This document shows, piece after piece, positions 43,734 to 55,641 of a stretch of 64,000 bases of DNA. This stretch comes from Berberis thunbergii (Eukaryota; Streptophyta; Magnoliopsida; Ranunculales; Berberidaceae), in the NCBI GenBank assembly GCA_003290165.1, contig QNQO01006965.1, positions 39,234-103,233 on the forward strand, given 5' to 3'. Positions within the stretch are counted from its first letter, which is position 1; every line of letters starts with the position of its first letter. A program made the translations under genes and the position numbers. A model generated the notes under the pieces. That model worked only from the letters and a program-made list of their open reading frames with translations, ran no database searches and was not told the origin of the DNA.

Positions 43734-45884
43734 ATGTTATACAAGGTTAAAAAAAAAAAGCTAGATATGAAGCGTCCAACTCAAAGAGGACAATTGCATT
43801 CTCGAAGATCCACCTTTTCACAACATGCTTCTACTTCACAAGCTCTATCAAGTCAGGAAAGGTCACATCATGTGTCTCAACTATCTCAAATAGATAGTGT
43901 AGTCCCTAAGACTATTACTCCCTCTATTGCTGGAGAGGGCCAGCCTCTATCTGATGATCAACAAGACCTTGTTGACCATGATATGAATGAAATGGAACAA
44001 CATCTAGAGAGAAGTGCGGATGGAAGCCAATCTACAAGGCATAGGGAGGCAGCTATACGTATAGGTAATGTTTGTTGACTTATCGCAAGTGTATAATTTT
44101 TTATTTCCAGATATGACATAGTTTGAGCCAATCGAAGTTATTTGTAATATTCATGTTATCTAGCTTATTTAACTTTGGTGCTATTGGAATTGCAGTACGA
44201 CGATATAAGAAATGCAGGGGTACTCATCAATATGATGTCCCAAACCAGACAGAATTGATGGTGGTGAAATGCAATGCCTTTGGACAGCCAATCGGCAAGA
44301 CTGCGGCAAAAGTATCCACTGAAATAAGTATTATCGCACGGGATGGAAGTAAGGTGCCTCTTTTACCTTGCAAATGGCCGAAAATTTTACAAAATGTGAA
44401 GGAAACTATTTGAAAGATCATATCGGTAATAGTCGCCCAAGTTTAATAATTTACGATAGAGCACATTTTTGCAAAAAGTATCTCTATACTACTTAATATA
44501 GCTTGATAATTATTGGAATCCTACAATTTTGTCACAGACAAAGTTCTCATTCCAAAACTGTACGGAGAAAACTAAGGTCTTTGTCTATCTTGAGCAGTGA
44601 TTTTGTTTATAATTTGATCATTAGTGTTTTTATATATCGTCATGTGATTATATTATACTCTAAAAAAATTTGCTTTTAAAATTTGATAGAGATGGTCCCA
44701 AACTAAAGCTAGAGAATGTTGGAAACAATGGAAACACTATTTGTTCATGGAATATCATAGTTATGATCGACCACTTGAGCAACAATATAAGTAACTGATG
44801 ATGGGGTGGATAAGGCCCAGTGGCGGAAGCTTGTAGACTATTGGAGGAGTGAAAATTTTAAGGCGTATATGTTAAGTACTGTAGTGTTACTAGTAGGATA
44901 GTTCATATGATTGAAAAGAAATGTAACCCTGAATTTGTGTTTGCATGCAGAAAGTCAGTGCACAAAATAAAACTAATCGCTCCCGGTTGAAGATGATTCA
45001 TCGATGTGGAACCATGTCATTTGCACATAAATGGGAGGAAGAGGTAGCATTTTTTTTCCGCAATGATTGCGATATAAAGTGTATGTTATGTGCCATGCAG
45101 CTCATATATGACCCCTTAATGCATGAAGATGTAGTAGCTTATGTATATTTTTTTCATGTAATTTGTATTATTTCAGAAAGAAAAGAACCAAAATGGACAA
45201 GAACCAGATCGTATGCAAATGTTCTACGCAAGATACACATTATCTGATGAATTATTCCCTCAGCCTAAAGCAGCAAGGAGATATATACGTTATATTCTAT
45301 GGAATTATATGAATGTACCTAGTTAATGTGATGTTAAAATGTTGTTAACCATCATGATGTCTATTTGATCATTTATGGTTTATGGGTATGCACATCGCTT
45401 TTGATGCAGGCGCAAATGAAACAACTAACACAGCCAACAAATGGCCTAGAGGGAATGAATAGGGAGGAGGCGTTTACAGATGTGATGGAGGGGGGATGGA
45501 CATGGGAGGGCCAAGATGTATGGGGTTGGCGTCACTCCAAAAATGCTCCGCAATGAAGATTGCCAACATCATAAGCAAATGAATGAGGTTGTTCAGAGAA
45601 TGGCGGATGAAGCTACTGCCAAAGTACGTGAACTAGAGGAATCACATGAGCGTACTAAGCAAGAGCTGGTTGCAGCTCATGATGCAACTGCACAAGAGCT
45701 CGCAGCTACCAAGGAGAAGCTAGCAGCCACTGAAGCAAATCTGGAGACAACCAAAGCAAATTTGGAGACAACCAATCAGAAGGTAGACTCGTTGTCCATT
45801 GATTTTGAGGCAATTAGAGCATTCATGACCAACATCCAACCTCTAATGGAATCCGCGACGCAGCCAAGCGGGGTGAGTAATTAA
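43734..45884 (+). pseudogene. Ptta/En/Spm (transposase_24) protein of the CACTA element
   Basis: This is the second CACTA protein, of the TNPA-like kind that binds subterminal repeats. A Ser/Gln-rich start (43734-44078) is followed by RRYKKCRGTHQYDVPN, VVKCNAFGQPIGKTAAKVS and IARDGSKVPLLPCKWP at 44195-44410. NRSRLKMIHRCGTMSFAHKW follows at 44970, and 45590-45884 has a strong coiled coil (ATAKVRELEESHERTKQELV, and repeated ATEANLETTKANLETT). Introns, or decay, separate them; several frames are shifted. The location downstream of TNP2 on the same strand fits CACTA layout. Confidence 0.82.
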
Positions 45885-46609
45885 AGTTTAACCATACGCA
45901 CCTAAATACATGAAACTATTTCTATATTAATTTTTTTTTTGTTAAACTTAGGCAAACTATTTGTTGTTGATACATGAAACTAATCCTATACAGTAATTCA
46001 ACTTAGCCAAGCTATATATGAAACTAATCCCATGTAGTAACTAAACTAAGCCAAATATTTTTTGTTGCCAGTTTGATTGCTGTCAGTTTTTTTTTTGATT
46101 CTGCCATATTTTGTTTTGTACTTGATTGCTACCATATTTTGTTTTGTTTTGATTGCTGCTATATATTTTTTTGGTTTGCTGCCATACTATGCTTTTTTTT
46201 TGCTGTCAGTTCATTGAGTTGTATAAAAGATGCTCTACTTTGCAAATGCATTCCCCACTAATGTCCTCACTTTGTCGAATGGTTACAAATTCCACATGAT
46301 GCAATATGTCTTTGTACAAATGGATAGAAGGATAGAGCTTGAGTCCATGTACAAATGGATAGAAGGATATAGCTATTCTTTAATTTGGAATAACAGCCAG
46401 CCATTACCAACCTGAATTAACTGGTATTAGGAGTTAATTCTTTTAGATATTTCCTTGGTAACTTCTAAATTACAAAAATGTATACAAAACCAGGACCGGT
46501 CCTGAGATTTTGGGTGTCCTAATTGAACTCTTCAAATGATGCCTTAAATATCCTCAAAAAAAAAATTACATGTAGTATGATGAAGCTTGTAGATACGAAA
46601 TTTACCTTT

Positions 46610-48660
46610 TCCCATTATCAAAACGAAGAGGTAGGGAGACATTGGACATCCTTGGCGGATACCTCTGGTAGCCTTATAAAACCTTTAGGAGAGGCATTCA
46701 CTGATATGAAGTATCTGGGAGTAGATATGCAGATATGTACCCAATTGATGAATTGATCAGGAAACTGAAGCTTTTTTAGTATATGAGATATTGACTCCCA
46801 CTGTATAGTATCATACGCCTTCCGGAGGTCAATTTTTGCTGCACACCTAGGTGGTCCTTCATCTTTATGATAGTGTCTTACTAGCTCATGTGCCAGCATA
46901 ATGTTATCCAGAATTAATCTGCCCTTGATGAAAGCTGATTGATTTAAGCTTACGAGCCGTTGCACCACTACGCTCATTATGTTCTTCATGATTTTTGTTA
47001 GCCATTTATAAACAACATTACAACATGATATAGGCCTAAAATCATTAAGAGAGGTTGCATTAGTAATTTTAGGAATTAACACCACACATGCTGCATTTAC
47101 CTCTCGTAAGAGTTTTCCACTGGCTAATAAGTTGCTGACTGCTTTGATGAAATCATCTCCAAGAATACGCCATGTTGTCTTATAAAAGAAGGAAGAGAAT
47201 CCATCCGGATCCGGAGCCTTGTTGGAGTCTATCATGGATAATGCTTCTGTAATTTCATTGCGAGTGACATGTTTAGTGAGATCGTTTTGTTCTTCAGTAG
47301 TAACTACTCTTTCGAAAGTTATGTTGTCGATAATAGTCTCTTCATAAGGATCCATGTCCCCTCCAAAAACTTCTTCAAAGTATCGCACACATTCTGCGCC
47401 AATCTCTTCAACATCTTCTATCTTCCCCTGATTTTCATTATAGAGGGATAGAATTGTGTTTTTCTTCTTTCTTTCCCTGATATCGTCATGGAAATAGGCT
47501 ACATTTTCATCTCCCACTTGCATGTGTTTTGCTTTTACCTTTTGTTTTGCTTCTGATTCCTCCCCTTTAGTTACTTTAACATAATTTTTGATTGCCTCAC
47601 GTTCATGTGTCACTAAAGCAGAATTAAGAGGTTGTTGCTTAAGTTCCACTTGGGATCTATCCATATGTTGTTTGGCTATCAAAACATTTGTACTTGCATT
47701 GAGAAATCTTCCTTTTCTCCACTCAATTAGCTTGTGTTTAACACGTTTCAACTTCTAGCTCAAACAGTACATGGCATTACCATTAACTGGTTCTCTCCAA
47801 GCCTGCTGTACAACTGCCATATACCCAGGCTCATGCACCCAGTAATTATAAAATTTGAAGGGTATAGGACCCATATTCTTTTGCTCGTAAATGGTAAGCA
47901 CCACTGGGGAGTGATCAGAGATTCCTACAGTAAGAAAATTGGCTTCAGAGTCGGGCACATTGTTGAGCCAAACTTGGTTCCACCATAACTCTGTCTAACT
48001 TGGACATAATTTTGTCTAACTTGTTTGTTTCTTCAGGTTAAGAAGCATCCCTTATACTTACAATTAATAGCTTGACCTTTTGCACACAATTTAGTAAGTC
48101 CATAAAGTGAAATGGCCTGATCTCACCACCCCCAACTCTTTCTTGAGAGTTCAATATTGAATTGTAGTCTCCTATGATTGCCCAAGGATAGTTATTAGTG
48201 CTGGCTATATTTTCTATTTCTTTCCATAACCTCTTTCTTTCCATGTAGTTGCTCCTTCCATATATAAAGCTCAATAAGCAAGTGTATCCATTCGGCCAGA
48301 CTGTTTCAGCAGTTATAGCCTAATCCGATCTTGCTATTATGTTTACATTTATTTCTTGTGTGTCCCAAGCTACCCATGTACGACCACCATGAGCCAGGTC
48401 ATTGTTGTCCACCACTAACCAGTCCTTAAAGAGGTTCTGCTGCATTTTCAACTTCTTATCATTGCTGACCTTAGTCTCGACTAATCCTATAATACTGATT
48501 TATTGTTTGTCAATGAAGACTGTTAGCATTGACAGGTCCCAAGTGCTTGAAAGGTTCTTAGTTGTCCCTTGTGAAGTTGTAATACTTCCAAGGCAACTAA
48601 GACTAGCTGATGGAGTCCTATCAAAAGAAGCCAAAATCCTAGCATTCTGATATTATTTTA
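46610..48660 (-). mobile_element. L1-type LINE fragment, 3'-truncated
   Basis: On the minus strand an endonuclease part (about 48530-47960) reads GLVETKVSNDKK, GGRTWVAWDTQEI, SFIYGRSNYMERKRLWKEIE and IGDYNSILNSQERVGG. An open reverse transcriptase part follows (47751-46618) with ITEALSMIDSNKAPDPDGFS, VLIPKITNATSLNDFRPISC and AAKIDLRKAYDTIQWESISH. Near 46650 the frame shifts into RGIRQGCPMSPYLFVL, and the match ends before the YADD box. Loss of the 3' end is unusual for a LINE insertion and suggests later deletion. It lies antisense inside the CACTA element. Confidence 0.92.
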
Positions 48661-50035
48661 AGCTCCAAACTCTACACTTAAAACAGGTCGTCATGTAGTG
48701 ACATGGATCATCATATTAATCGGACTTATCTTGAATGATCGATGGCGATTTCAATGATCCAAATCTTTGGACCTATCGTACGCCACCGAATAGCCTTGCA
48801 GCTTGATACCATTTGGTGGATGGTGTGTTGGAATTGCATTTTGAGGGAATTGGATATATTGATCAAGTGTAGTGCTTGGTCTTTTAATGCTTGTTTCAGG
48901 AAATAAGCTGAGTAGGGAGTTTATGAGTTTTTCTTGGATTAGGATGTTAAAAAACCTTTTGTTAAGAATTGGGTGCTCATGTCTTTGCTTTTATTGACAG
49001 TATAGTGTTTTTAAGCCTAAATCAGTGTCATTAGTGGAACATGAGGTAATATTAGTACTGCTAAGTGGAACTCGGTTACCTTGTAATCTATTTTAGAAAA
49101 AAAAACATTTTGTCAAATAAGCACCCCTTTCAATTATAGCAGCTAAAACTAAACCCTTGATATTCCTGCATTCTTTATGGACTCCCTTTTGGTCTTTAAG
49201 TTTCATGGCGTAAATGACCCATGACTTTGTTCACATATGCTTCTACATGCTAAGAAGGCGACTGGTTACATAAGAGGTCTGGCTTTTGCAGGTTGTTAGC
49301 TCGACCTCTGTGATATGTTTCAGGGTTCTCGTTTAGTAGAGTTTCTGCTTCTGCATGCATCACCATTCTCCTGTTACTTTCATGGCCCTGTTACAGATTA
49401 ATGGTCTATTGGTATTTATATGGGAAATCTTAAATGCATGCACCATATGAGCTGTTTTCATCCTCTTCATTTAGACATGCATTGAGTCCTAGCCTTTTGG
49501 ATTATCATGAGAACAATCACATTGAATAGTTATTAGAATACTAATCCTTACTAATAAAAAATCTTAGCTTTTGTATCAGATCATCGTAAGTAAGAGCAGC
49601 ATTAATATTTATTATGAACCTTATAGTAGAAAAAAATTTCACCTTTCTTTTCCTCATCACCTGGGTGATCAGTTTGTGCACTAACATTTGGGATCAAACA
49701 TGGGGGTGTGGAGTAGGCTTCAATTAGATCCTAGTATTTGATTGAAGCCAAACGAAAAATTTCAATAGATAAAAGTGGTAAGCAGACATGACTTCTGTTA
49801 ACAGTGATGAGAGAAGAAGAAATGAAAAGAACAAATTGCAGTGAGAGTAAAGAATAGATTGCTTCATCATCCCATCAGTCTGTTGTTATTACAAGTAAGA
49901 ATTCTTGGCCTTTGGCTGGAAAACCTTCTCCTGCACCCATGTACCTATTCAACAGCCAGACAAAACTGTCCACATGTATCAGTTATAAGAAAGATTTTAC
50001 GTTTATAGTGATTCAACATAGGGTTATGGTTTGAA
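48661..50035. other. CACTA interior without a recognised gene
   Basis: I see no domain, repeat array or RNA gene. The composition is AT-rich and similar to intron sequence. Confidence 0.4.
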
Positions 50036-50039
50036 ATGA

Positions 50040-50285
50040 TCAATATCTGTTGATGTACATGCCAGTGTTAGAGGCCATTGTTGGGGGTTTGGAGATGATA
50101 GCTAGAATTGTGGACATTGGGCTGTAAGCCGATGAAGGGTAGATGTGAGCAGGGACACCCATCATCTGCTGTTGATTTAGATGATAAAGCTGATACATTG
50201 GCACCATCCCTTGCCCTGCGTACATTTGGGGCTGGGAGATGTTTCTGGTTACATAGAACCTGCCATTGTAGCTTATTTTCTGCAA
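50040..50285 (-). pseudogene. Possible captured fragment of an RNA-binding-protein C-terminus
   Basis: The minus strand has a Tyr/Gln/Met/Pro-rich frame with MYAGQGMVPMYQLYHLNQQQ then MMGVPAHIYPSSAYSP. It resembles the low-complexity tails of plant ARP1-like RRM proteins, but no RRM motif is present and the assignment is a guess. It is not part of any usual CACTA protein. Confidence 0.3.
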
Positions 50286-50779
50286 ATAAAAATGCAGATT
50301 AGATCCATCCCAGCTGATTTACAAATGAACGAGTAGGTTCCTTCTCGATTACTTATCGAAACATTCTATCTGGAATTGTGATGCTGCCGTTCGCTTATTT
50401 TTGGGAGGTAGGTCTTGAATTTGTGTCTACATATGATATACAAGATGAACGGATGGTTTAGTCTTGTAAACCTGGATTAGTTATGCATACATAAGATTTG
50501 TCAGATTTTACTTTTGCATTCAGGGATTAAGCATCTTCATAATATATGAACATTGTTTTTGTCTGAATTGGTTAGAACTGGTTGTTTCTGTAAATAATAC
50601 CTGGTAAGACCTTATAGTCTAACATGTGACAAGTGATTTCAAATGAATCCATGAATCATATTTCTATGGTGTATGCTTAAACATGAAATAGGACTTGTTG
50701 CATATGGCTTTGGGCAAGTTGTTTTGCAATTTGATTAAATGTTTCAGTCGCCAATGTCTTGATGAAAGGTTGCTTCAGG

Positions 50780-51180
50780 TTTATGCTAGTTCTTTGGTGT
50801 CTTGGTCTGGTTTATGCTAGTTTTATGCTAATATGAATGAATGCTCCTATGAATGTGTGCTATTCTGAATGAATGCTTGAATGTATGCTGAATTCTAATC
50901 TGAATGAATGCTTGAATGCTAATTTGAATGTTGAATGCTGCTTGAATGCTAAAATGCTGAAATGTATGCTGAATGCTGCTTAAATGCTAATTTGTATGCT
51001 TGAATGCTAATTTAAACACTGAAATGCCGCTAATTTGAATGCTTGAATGCTGAAATGCCAGTATACTGTTTGAATTTATTTCAGCGTTTAAGCATTATTT
51101 CAGTGTTTATTTCATCGTTTCAACATTTATTTCAGCATTTCAGCGTTTAAATTTTATCATTGTAGTGTTTAAATTTCTTT
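50780..51180. repeat. Minisatellite of GAATGCT-type units
   Basis: Irregular units built from TGAATGCTTGAATGCTAATT and later complement-like CAGCATTTCAGCGTTT fill this stretch. The right part is approximately the inverse of the left, so the strand could fold back. Confidence 0.7.
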
Positions 51181-51789
51181 ATTTCACCTTGTTAATATGT
51201 TTCGCTTACCTTTGTCGATCCTACAAATGCACCAACTCAAAATAGAAAAGAATATTTGGTTCTATCTAATAAGATGTTGATTAGTAATGTAAAAAAACAT
51301 CTTAGTTGTAACTTAGAGTCTGCATTTGAATGTGAAACTTTATGAGATTTCTATTACATAGCTTAAGCATTCAGTACGTTTCTCATGCACTGCTCCTTCA
51401 AATTTTACAAGTTTAGGTGTTGCTGAATTGATATTGGTTTTGAAGCGGAAGATATGAAATTTTGAAGTATAAGACATTTTGTGGGATGATTGATATGGTG
51501 TGCAAGATCACCTGAATTGTTTTATGTATCATTTTTGTTGTATGTTCCATAGACGATCACTATGATTTATGTAATTATTTAAGTTTAAGTGAGTTATATA
51601 CAATTTCAATTTGAGGTTGACAGAGTATTTCAGATTGTATTTTTTTTGTGATGGACAAGTTATTGCAAATGATTATACAAAAATTAATATAATTGTGTTC
51701 AGGTTTGAGATATTTCTTCTGAATGACAAAAAAAAGATATGACAAATCTGAAAATTAATATAATTTTATTATAAAAATTTAATTTTCAT

Positions 51790-52306
51790 TTGTAATTTTT
51801 TTAGCCACAGCAAAAACCATCACAGTTTTGTCGATTTGATTTGCAGATTAGCGACGGCTTCGAAGTCGTCTTAACTAGCCACGACAAATACCGTGGCTAT
51901 TTTGTCAATTGGTTTTGTAACTTAGAGAATAGCCATGGCAAATACAAATGTTCATTTGGATTTGCAACTTAGTGACGGCTACCTTGCCGTCGCTAAATAG
52001 CCACGGCAAATACCATCACTAATGTTCATTTGGATTTGCAACTTAGTGATGGCTTTGATGTCATCGCTAAATAGCCACGACAAATACCGTTACTAGTTTT
52101 CATTTTGTGACAGCTTTGGCCAAAATTTGAAACAACTTTAGCGACAGTACTTTTCGAATTAACGACGGTTTTTAGCCATTGCAAATTAGCTACGGGATAG
52201 TTTCTCGTTGCGGATTCAAATAATGACGGTTGTTGAGCAGTTGCGGATTCATTTTAGCTACGGTTTTGTGAAAAGCCGTTGCTGAATTAACTTTTTTTTG
52301 TAGTAG
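51790..52306. repeat. Right subterminal repeats and end of the CACTA element
   Basis: About six copies of TAGCGACGGCTNC and AGCCACGGCAAATACCGT alternate and lead to the end TTTTTTTTGTAGTAG. They mirror the motifs of the left arm, which links the two ends to one element. Confidence 0.85.
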
Positions 52307-52559
52307 CAACCGACCTCAAAAAAATCTGAAAAAAGTATAGAAATTTAGGGGAGTGTCACAAAATTTTCTGTAAAAGTTTCACGTTAACCGGACACTGTTT
52401 GAGCCGTCTGCTTCTGTGTTTTTTCTGTTATATGCTGAAAATTACCCAAAAAACACATAAAGATGACAAAAAATTAAAGAAAAGGGGAAAAAATTAAAGA
52501 AATTAAAAATCTTTTCTATCGTCTCCAAAGTTGTATCTTCAATAATGTCTTCCTTCACC

Positions 52560-52580
52560 AAGTGATGTGCAGCGGCGCCA
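52560..52580 (-). promoter_or_regulatory. Primer-binding-site-like sequence of the Athila-like element
   Basis: On the minus strand TGGCGCCGCTGCACATCAC follows the LTR end after a short spacer. TGGCGCCG starts are usual in Athila and Tat elements, and initiate minus-strand DNA synthesis from a tRNA. Confidence 0.65.
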
Positions 52581-52586
52581 TTTGAT

Positions 52587-53146
52587 TGATGCCAAAAACT
52601 GACATTAATGTCGTTGCATGATTTCGACATCAATCAAAGAAATAACTACAGTTTTTATTTATTTATTTTCTTCAACCTCCGATACACTTCATCAATGCAT
52701 AATGGAAGTAGGGGTTTTCGACTACTTCACATGAATTAGAAGACAAAATATGATTTTCAATTTAATGAATAAAGAGAAGAATAAAATAATGGATGGTGAA
52801 AATAAACTTAAAGTTAAAGAAGAAAGATAAATAATTGAAAAAGAAAAATAAAGATAAAACTTACTTCTTCAATGAAATTAAAATGTAGTAGATACACTTC
52901 TCTACCAAGCAAAAGTATAAAGCCAATAACTACAACTAAACAAAATACTCTAAAAGAAAAACTATCCCTTATGAACTCCATGTATGGGGTTTTATAGGTA
53001 AAAAGGGTTTGAGTGAAATAAAGAAACGTGGATGAGTGAAACAAGGAAACATGATTTGAGTTAAACAATGAAACTAAGAATGGTTGAATGAAACAAGGAA
53101 CGGTGTTGGAGTTGAATAAGGAAACATGTCTTGTAGATTTTTTTTA
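52587..53146 (-). repeat. 5' LTR of the Athila-like element
   Basis: It starts TGATGCCAAAAACTGAC on the plus strand and matches the left copy over nearly its full length. Its far end, at about 53146, is next to ATGAT, matching 32258-32262. Confidence 0.83.
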
Positions 53147-53151
53147 ATGAT

Positions 53152-54698
53152 AAAGTTGGCCATGTGGACGTCCAAATGAGGCCGCTTGAGACTTCGTTGG
53201 AGGCCGATGCTTCTCTGGCTAGTGCGCCATCCCTTTTATTGTCGTCCCGAGGGCAATGTATGAGTTCACACCTCTTGAACCTGCCCATTACGCCTAGTAT
53301 CTTATTGCGGTAGGCTATAATGCAAGGGGTCCTTGCTGTTGAAATTCCCTTTGACCTGGTTGACCACTAGTCTTGAGTCGATGTATGCCGTTAAGTGATC
53401 TATCATGATCCCCAATACTAACTTTAGGCCGGACATGAGGGCTTTGTATTCAGACTCATTGTTTGAAGTGGGGAAGCCGAACCTAACTACTTTTTTTAGG
53501 GTGAAGCCGATAGGGGAGCAGAGAGTGATCCCAACATCGTTTGCCTTCCTGGTTGACGACCCATGTTTGAGTTTGAGGATTGGTGGTCTGTCTATGGCTC
53601 TTTTCCACTAGTGAACTCAATAATGAAGTCCGTCAGTGTCTGGGCTTTGATGGCGATTCTCGGAGCATAGCTTATGTTAAATTGTCCGAGTTTCACTAAC
53701 CATTTTACCATCCTGCCGGATAGCTTGGGTGTGATACCCTTGTGTGGGTAGACCTGAGGGGGAGGGTGAGGGAGAAGCCAAAGAGCCCATGGATCCCAAG
53801 AGGGTTAGCAAGCTACAAAGGGGAGATCATTGTCTCACATCGCCTACGTGCGTGAGGGTGATGTACTATGTATGTACGAGGTTTGATCTACAAAGTACTA
53901 TGCGTTTTAAAGTCGTGCGGGCCTTGGGCCCAAAAAGTAAACAATATAATACTTTGTGGATCGGGTCGTGACAGAATGGTATTAAAGCCTGACCCAGTCG
54001 AAAGTGTGCCAACGGAGACGTTGGGCTCCCAAGGGGGTGGACTGTGATACCCTTGTGTGGGCGGACCTAAGGGGAAGATGAGGGAGAAGCCCAAGAACCC
54101 ATGGATCCCAAGAGGGTTGGCAAGTTACAAAGAGGATATCATAGTCCCACATCGCTTGGGTGCAGGAGAGTGATGTACTACATATATACGAGGTTGGATC
54201 TACAAAGTACTACGTGTGTTAAAGTCGTGCAGACCTTGGGCCCAAAGCGAACAATATAATACTTTGTGGATTGGGTCGTGACATCGGGCTTATGCAATGC
54301 TGAGGGGAATGGATGCTTGGTAATTATTGTTATAAAGCGAGCCTGACAATAAGGCCTCAACTTACTAGAGGATATGATCAATGTCAGAGCTAATTTTTTC
54401 AGGTCTGGGTAGTGTGCCTCTGCTTCCATGGAAGTTTTACTGGTGTAATACACTAGTCTTTGGGTCCCTCGGCCATCTCGTACGAGGGCTGAGCTGAAAG
54501 CGTGTTTGGAAACAAACAAGTATAGGTAGAGTGTTTCCCTATCGCAGATTTTGAGAGTAGCTCTGGACTCCCCATGTATGCTTTCAGGTTCTAAAAGGCT
54601 TGTTCGTACTTTTCATTCCAAGAGAATCCTTTGTTTCTTCTTAGTATTTAAAATAAAGATAGGCACTTGTCGAACGACTTAGATATAAACATGTTGAG
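53152..54698 (-). pseudogene. RNase H and second RNase H-like domain of the Tat-type element
   Basis: Minus strand, high to low: 54519-54284 reads DGRGTQRLVYYTSKTSMEAE and KLALTLIISSSKLRPY, the gypsy RNase H. A TRIM element (53730-54283) interrupts it. RNase H then resumes with GRMVKWLVKLGQFNISY and AIKAQTLTDFIIEF. The next block has FGFPTSNNESEYKALMSGL, LTAYIDSRLVVNQVKGNF and HCPRDDNKRDGALAREAS, a second, RVT_3-type RNase H. Two RNase H domains are a mark of the Tat lineage. The Athila-like element cuts the sequence at 53152. There are several frame breaks. Confidence 0.9.
53730..54283 (+). mobile_element. TRIM retrotransposon in miniature (554 bp), plus strand
   Basis: Two near-identical direct repeats (53730-53973, 244 bp; 54043-54283, 241 bp) both start TGTGATACCCTTGTGTGGG and end GGGTCGTGACA. 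Between them are only 69 bp: a primer-binding-like TGGTATTAAAGC (53977-53988, cf. initiator tRNA-Met TGGTATCAGAGC) and an AAGGGGGTGGAC polypurine tract just before the second LTR. The flanks TTGGG and TCGGG agree at four of five bases. It has no coding sequence and would rely on other elements' proteins. It cuts RNase H of the Tat-type element, whose reading continues on both sides. Confidence 0.9.
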
Positions 54699-55641
54699 TA
54701 GGGGTGGGCATCCCATCCCGCGATCCCGATCCCGATCCCATCCCGTCCCAATTTTTTCGGGTCTTAATGGGATTGAATAATTCCATCCCGATTCCATCCC
54801 GTCCCGATTTAGGATGAAGATTTTCAATCCCGTCCCGTCCCGAGCTAATTTTTCATATTTATTATAATATTTTTATTTATTTATTTTAAGATTGAAATAT
54901 TTGGATGCCCATATAGAGCCTTTTGAGATTATGCTAAGGAATGAGCAATTGCAAAAGTTCCATTGGCTGGAAGTTGCACATCTGTTGCACGGATGTGATT
55001 AAAATCAATCAGCTCTGCAAACCCAGATTTGGCCATCACAAAGATTGCCCGCAAAATAATACATTTCCCTCACAAAATAAGAATTTTTTTCCATTGACAC
55101 TGAACTTACTAGCATAGACTACTTTTCTACTTCAACATTAGACACGTATGAGTATGATTATGCAACTAAAGATAGCAAACCTGATCCATCCCACCAAATT
55201 GTGTCCCAATGTGGTGTTCACATTCATAGGTAAGCTAGGCAATCTCTTTCTGCAAAATAAAGTATAGATCAGTATACAACATTAAAGCTCATTGGTACGT
55301 GAACATCAATGAAATATCAGTAGATGGAGGTTCTTCATGGTATGAGTTTGATTTGTTTGTATAATTGATATCACTTGTAAATTGTTCATTGTCATTATAA
55401 GCATAAAATAAGGAAGCAATCGTACTAGTAAGAGGCTAACAACAACGTGAGTAATAAGATGACTGCCAATTTTTTCTAATAAGACCCAAATTAAGTAATC
55501 AAACTCATGCATTTAGTCAGTAAAATGCAGATTGATTAAGGAAAATGAAATGCATATAATCAGAGCACGTTGATCCCGTCTCGATCCCCGTATGAACGGG
55601 ATGGGTCTATCTCGTCCCATCCCGTCTCGTGCCCACCCCTA
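54699..55641. mobile_element. hAT-like element (family A) in the Tat-type pol gene
   Basis: It starts TAGGGGTGGGCATCCC and ends CGTGCCCACCCCTA. The flanks ATGTTGAG and CTGTTCAG agree at six of eight positions. Inside, both ends have CCCGATCCCGATCCCATCCC-like repeats, and the middle is AT-rich without a transposase. It separates the RT and RNase H parts of the host element. Confidence 0.85.

Larger units (their letters stand above)
36008..52306 (+). mobile_element. CACTA-type DNA transposon of about 16.3 kb
   Basis: The element lies between gag (to 36007) and the 5' UTR (from 52307) of the Athila-like element. The right end is TTTTTTTTGTAGTAG, close to a CACTA end; the left end, CACATTAACTACGACAC, is degenerate and I could not define a 3-bp target duplication. 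Both arms have many copies of a subterminal motif related to AGCCACGGCAAATGAGCCGT. Inside on the plus strand are TNP2 and Ptta/En/Spm transposase pseudogenes. It also contains plastid fragments, an MSH1-like exon, a LINE and minisatellites. All coding parts are broken. Confidence 0.85.
32263..53146 (-). mobile_element. Athila-like Ty3-gypsy element nested in the Tat-type element
   Basis: Matching LTR sequence is at 32263-32740 and 52587-53146. ATGAT occurs at both outer sides (32258-32262 and 53147-53151), and is the likely 5-bp target duplication, although the terminal dinucleotides have decayed. Inside the right LTR the minus strand has a primer-binding-like TGGCGCCGCTGC. The order on the minus strand is LTR, 5' UTR, gag, protease, RT. 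RNase H, integrase and the start of the 3' LTR have been deleted: RT runs straight into LTR sequence at about 32740. Gag is split by a CACTA element of about 16.3 kb. Confidence 0.88.

Noticed and set aside
53744..54094. Open frames in the TRIM LTRs (plus 75 codons, minus 68 codons)
   Set aside because: They lie in terminal repeats with no protein motif; TRIMs do not code for protein.
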